Below are positions 60,442 to 64,000 of a stretch of DNA of 64,000 nucleotides, piece after piece; the stretch's first letter is position 1, and each line of letters opens with the position of its first letter. The notes under the pieces are model-generated. The model worked only from the letters and a program-made list of their open reading frames with translations. It searched no databases and was not told where the DNA came from. Source of the DNA: Tepidisphaeraceae bacterium (GTDB lineage: Bacteria > Planctomycetota > Phycisphaerae > Tepidisphaerales > Tepidisphaeraceae); NCBI GenBank assembly GCA_035998445.1, contig DASYHQ010000008.1, forward strand, positions 1-64,000, given 5' to 3'. The translations under genes were made by a program, and so were the position numbers.

Positions 60442-61431
60442 ATGTCGATTCGCGCTCGCGTTCGTTCGATTTGTACGACCATCCTGGCCGCGTTGGCCTT
60501 CACGTTATTCACTGCCAGTCCCGCGATGGCGCAGGACGCCGGCAAGAAGCTGCGCATCGGCGTTTCCATCCCCGCGGCCGACCACGGTTGGACCGCGGGC
60601 ATCGGCTGGTGGGCCAAGCGGGCGATGGCGTTGCACCCGGAGGTCGAGTGGACCTACGCCACCGCCGCCGACCCCGCCAAGCAGATCGCCGACGTGGAAG
60701 ACATGATGGCCAAGGGGATCGACGCCCTGGTTATTCTGGCGACGGAATCCGCCCCGCTGACGCCGGTGGCCGAGGAGGCCCACAAGCGCGGCATCTACAT
60801 CGTGAACGTCGATCGCGGCTTCCTGAAGCCGGTCGCCGACGTCTTCATCGAAGGGGACAACGCCGCCTTCGGGCGCAAGAGCGCCCAGTTCATCGTCGAG
60901 AAGATGAAGGCCGAGGGGAAGACGAACCTCGTCATCCTCGAGGGCATCCCCAGCACCGTGAACACCGCCCGCGTGAACGCCGCCATGGAGGTCTTCAAGG
61001 CGCACCCCGAGATCAAGGTGCTCGGCCAACAGCCGGCGATGTGGAACCGCGAGAAGGGGCTGTCGGTCATGCAGAACCTGCTGACGCAGCACGTGAAGAT
61101 CGACACCGTCTGGGCCGGCGACGACGACGTCGCGCTGGGCGCGATCCAGGCGATCAAGGAAGCCGGCCGCGAGGGTGAGATGTGGGTCTTCCCCGGCGCC
61201 GGGATGAAGGAGGTCGTGAAGATGGTGATGGACAAGGACCCGATGATCCCCGCCAACATCACCTACCCCCCCAGCATGATCGCCGCCGGCATCCACATCG
61301 CGGTCTCCAACTTGCGTGACGGCAAGGCCAAGGCGATCGGCGAGTTCATGCCGCGTCACATGATGATCGACGTGGAATTGATCACGCCGGAGAACGCGGA
61401 GGAGCATTACTTCCCCGAATCGGTGTATTGA
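60442..61431 (+). CDS. Periplasmic sugar-binding protein (ribose/xylose type)
   Basis: 329 residues from MSIRARVRSICTTILAALAF with GGGAGG nine bases upstream; signal peptide cleavage near SPAMA-QDAG. Peripla_BP_4 pattern: LRIGVSIPAADHGWTAGIGW, MMAKGIDALVILATESAPLT, HKRGIYIVNVDRGF and TVWAGDDDVALGAIQAIKEA. Binds a pentose or related sugar for an ABC importer, but no permease or ATPase of that type is adjacent. Followed by a strong terminator. Confidence 0.9.
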   Translation: MSIRARVRSICTTILAALAFTLFTASPAMAQDAGKKLRIGVSIPAADHGWTAGIGWWAKRAMALHPEVEWTYATAADPAKQIADVEDMMAKGIDALVILATESAPLTPVAEEAHKRGIYIVNVDRGFLKPVADVFIEGDNAAFGRKSAQFIVEKMKAEGKTNLVILEGIPSTVNTARVNAAMEVFKAHPEIKVLGQQPAMWNREKGLSVMQNLLTQHVKIDTVWAGDDDVALGAIQAIKEAGREGEMWVFPGAGMKEVVKMVMDKDPMIPANITYPPSMIAAGIHIAVSNLRDGKAKAIGEFMPRHMMIDVELITPENAEEHYFPESVY

Positions 61432-61462
61432 GCGGTCAGGGCAGACATTAGTGGTCAGATAA

Positions 61463-61490
61463 GAAGGCGGCGAAAGCCGCCTTCTTTTTT
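61463..61490 (+). terminator. Intrinsic terminator after the sugar-binding protein gene
   Basis: GAAGGCGGC and GCCGCCTTC around GAAA form a 9-bp stem followed by TTTTTT. It lies 32 bases after the stop codon. Confidence 0.93.
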
Positions 61491-61494
61491 GGTC

Positions 61495-62140
<646 letters not shown>

Positions 62141-62192
62141 AAAAAGCCACGGCGTTCGGATGTTTGTTCGACCGCTAGCGACTGCCCACCGC

Positions 62193-63185
62193 CTACGCCG
62201 ACATCGCAAGATCCTCGCACCGCATCACGCGATTCCGTCCTGCTTCCTTTGCCCGATAGAGGCCGTTGTCGGCCATGGTCAGCAGTTGGGCGGCGGTCGT
62301 TGGGCGGTTCTCGGCCAGGGACGCGATGCCGACGGACATGTTCACGCCGACCTCGCGGTTCAGGATGGCCGCCGACTCGGTGCGGAACTCGTCGCGCACG
62401 CGGTCGATGACGCTCGTCGCCTCGTCGGCGGTTGCGTGGGGCAACAGCAGGATGAACTCGTCACCGCCGTAGCGGGCGGCGACGTCCATCTTGCGCATGT
62501 TGCTGCCGATCACCCGCCCCGCCAGTTGCAGCAGCTGGTCGCCAACGCCGTGCCCAAAACTGTCGTTGAGCTGCTTGTAGCCGTCCAAATCGATCATGAT
62601 GCACGACAAATCGTGCCCGTACCGCTGCGACTCGGCGAACAGCTGCTCGCTGACCTTGCCGAAGTGCCGGCGGTTGTACAAACCGGTCAGTGGGTCGGTC
62701 GCCGCCATCTCCTCGACGCGCGTCAGCGATTCTTCCAGCTGCGCGTTCTTGAACTGCACCTGCAGCAGCGCGGCCTCTAAATCGTGGCGCAGCGACTCGT
62801 TCTCGCGCTTCACCTTGGCGACGATCAGGTTCTTCTCGATGACCAGCGGGATCGTGAACAAATAGTCGCCGACCTTCACCACGTAATCGGTCGCGCCGCG
62901 GCGAATGGCCTCGGCGGCGATGTGGCCGACGTTCTCGCCGGTCACCATGATGACCGGGGTATGGCAGCGGGCGCGGATCGCGTCCAGCACGTCCATGCCG
63001 TTGGCGTCGGGCAGGTTGTAGTCGGTCAGGATCAGGTCGAACGTGACCAGGTTCTGCTCGAGCGCGGCCCGCGAGGTGCCGACCGCCGTCACCGTGCCGG
63101 CGCCAAAGTGGTCGTCGAGCGTCTCGCGCATCAGGTCGCGCTGGTCGGCATCGTCCTCGATGATCAGCAGTCGGATCGGTTCCAC
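62193..63185 (-). CDS. Receiver-GGDEF response regulator (PleD-like diguanylate cyclase)
   Basis: 330 residues. Receiver domain (1-125) with IIEDDADQRDLM, Asp in LILTDYNLP and VMVTGENVG. A coiled-coil linker (about 130-165) leads to a GGDEF domain with DPLTGLYNRRHF, MIDLDGYKQLNDSFGH and the active site RYGGDEFILLLPHA. Makes cyclic di-GMP on phosphorylation. An inhibitory RxxD site is not evident. The gene lies 157 bases after another receiver gene on the same strand. Confidence 0.95.
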   Translation of the reverse strand: MEPIRLLIIEDDADQRDLMRETLDDHFGAGTVTAVGTSRAALEQNLVTFDLILTDYNLPDANGMDVLDAIRARCHTPVIMVTGENVGHIAAEAIRRGATDYVVKVGDYLFTIPLVIEKNLIVAKVKRENESLRHDLEAALLQVQFKNAQLEESLTRVEEMAATDPLTGLYNRRHFGKVSEQLFAESQRYGHDLSCIMIDLDGYKQLNDSFGHGVGDQLLQLAGRVIGSNMRKMDVAARYGGDEFILLLPHATADEATSVIDRVRDEFRTESAAILNREVGVNMSVGIASLAENRPTTAAQLLTMADNGLYRAKEAGRNRVMRCEDLAMSA

Positions 63186-63342
63186 AAACGTCGCCTTTCG
63201 CAGTCGCTACTGCGCCTTCCGTATTCCAGGCCACACACGAGAGCCGTACTTCATTGAGTTACAATTCGATCCGCGGCCAGACAAATGGAATTCCTTAACA
63301 TTCGCCTCGGGTCGCGACCGAACCGGCACGACGCATCGCACC

Positions 63343-63849
63343 CTACCGCCTGCACGCCTCCGGTGGGAGGTGCCGTTGGGGGTACTGGTGGATCGTCAGC
63401 CAGTAGTTCGTGCTGGCCAGTACCGTTCGTAGGAACTGTTCCGCATTTGCCGGTTTTATCGTGTAGCTGTTGGCGCCGTTGGCGGCGGCGCGGCGCATCT
63501 CGGCCTCGTCGCTGACGCCGGTCATCATCACGATTGGAATGTCCTTGAACGCCGCGTTCGACCGAATGCGCTGCAGGCATTCCTGGCCACCCATGCCGGG
63601 CATCTCAATGTCCAGGAAGATCAGCCCCGGCCGCGGGGCGCGCTCGTAGTGACCGGACTGGCTGAGGAACTCCAGCGCTTCCATGCCGTTGCGCACCTCG
63701 TAGACGCGGTTGGCGACCTTGCTCTCGGCGATCGCGTCGCGCACGAGCAGGCGGCAGTCCGGGTCGTCGTCGACCAGCAGGATCGTGAACGGTTCGGCCA
63801 CCTCGCTCGACGGACGATGTTCGCGTGCGTTTGGCATGTCTTTGTACAT
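63343..63849 (-). CDS. Receiver-domain response regulator (Rcp1-like)
   Basis: 168 residues; GAGG six bases before the ATG at 63849. Receiver motif ILLVDDDPDCRLLVRDAI, Asp in LIFLDIEMPGMGGQECL, VMMTGVSDE, and Lys in YTIKPANAEQFL. The long beta3-alpha3 segment (SQSGHYERAPRPGLI) is typical of Rcp1-type receivers that pair with phytochrome-like kinases. No output domain. Confidence 0.92.
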   Translation of the reverse strand: MYKDMPNAREHRPSSEVAEPFTILLVDDDPDCRLLVRDAIAESKVANRVYEVRNGMEALEFLSQSGHYERAPRPGLIFLDIEMPGMGGQECLQRIRSNAAFKDIPIVMMTGVSDEAEMRRAAANGANSYTIKPANAEQFLRTVLASTNYWLTIHQYPQRHLPPEACRR

Positions 63850-63870
63850 CTCGACCTCACTTCAACATCT

Positions 63871-63950
63871 GTAGGGGCAGGCCTCCGTGCCTGCCCTCCT
63901 GTCTATTTCCGCCGGAACAGAGGCGGGCAGGCACGGAGGCCTGCCCCTAC
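63871..63950. repeat. Palindromic intergenic repeat
   Basis: Arms GTAGGGGCAGGCCTCCGTGC and GCACGGAGGCCTGCCCCTAC are exact mirror images about 40 bases apart, directly upstream of the Rcp1-like gene. Confidence 0.88.
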
Positions 63951-64000
63951 GGCGCGACGGCGCATTCAAGCCGCGGCGAACAAACCTTTACCACCGGTGG

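Overview
The window looks like a chromosomal segment of a high-GC planctomycete, most likely of the Phycisphaerae (Tepidisphaerales-like). The pointers are a PEP-CTERM exosortase substrate, a surface protein opening with the VEPLESRTLFS signature that planctomycetes put at the start of exported proteins, a Gram-negative envelope set (lpxD, TolC-like and MFP lipoproteins), and many families of long palindromic intergenic repeats. This lineage call is inference; no rRNA is present.

Left part (1-10 kb): a response-regulator end, small membrane or exported proteins, a DnaJ-domain membrane protein and a superinfection-immunity-like protein, with a truncated tRNA-like fragment at 2.24 kb. At 7.8-10.0 kb lies a three-gene operon (HigA/IrrE-type regulator-protease, an unknown acidic protein, a DUF6173 protein) behind a strong palindromic operator.

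Accessory island (about 10-28 kb): first a decayed stretch (a HerA-like ATPase with three single-base frameshifts, an HTH remnant, and a DUF1643 gene and its overlapping partner each carrying one in-frame stop). Next comes a compact minus-strand module: RadA/Sms-like ATPase, two small proteins, Gam-like protein, tyrosine recombinase, with a divergent ribbon-helix-helix regulator. Then follows a complete Wadjet type I anti-plasmid system (jetABCD, lower GC), an XRE regulator, and a second, catalytically atypical recombinase abutting tRNA-Arg(ACG). The order recombinase, defence system, second recombinase, tRNA is that of a defence island.

Core part (28-64 kb): lpxD, an ABC-F ATPase, two glycosyltransferases, an MsbA-like ABC exporter, response regulators, a TetR-TolC operon divergent from an MFP gene (no RND pump present), asnB, one complete IS5-type insertion with a programmed -1 frameshift, phoU, a lone nuoA, a large secreted protein, a zinc alcohol dehydrogenase, an autotransported or anchored surface protein, a ThiXYZ/RibXY-like ABC importer, an HPP membrane protein, an RMF-like protein, tRNA-Lys(TTT), recO, an orphan sugar-binding protein, a receiver-GGDEF protein and a receiver protein.

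The most unusual non-coding content is a three-copy, 0.6-0.7 kb nested-palindrome element (31.65, 46.55 and 61.50 kb) with a conserved asymmetric core, plus at least seven further single palindromic intergenic repeats. The best candidate for an undescribed biological system is the RadA-like/Gam-like/recombinase module at 12.8-17.9 kb.
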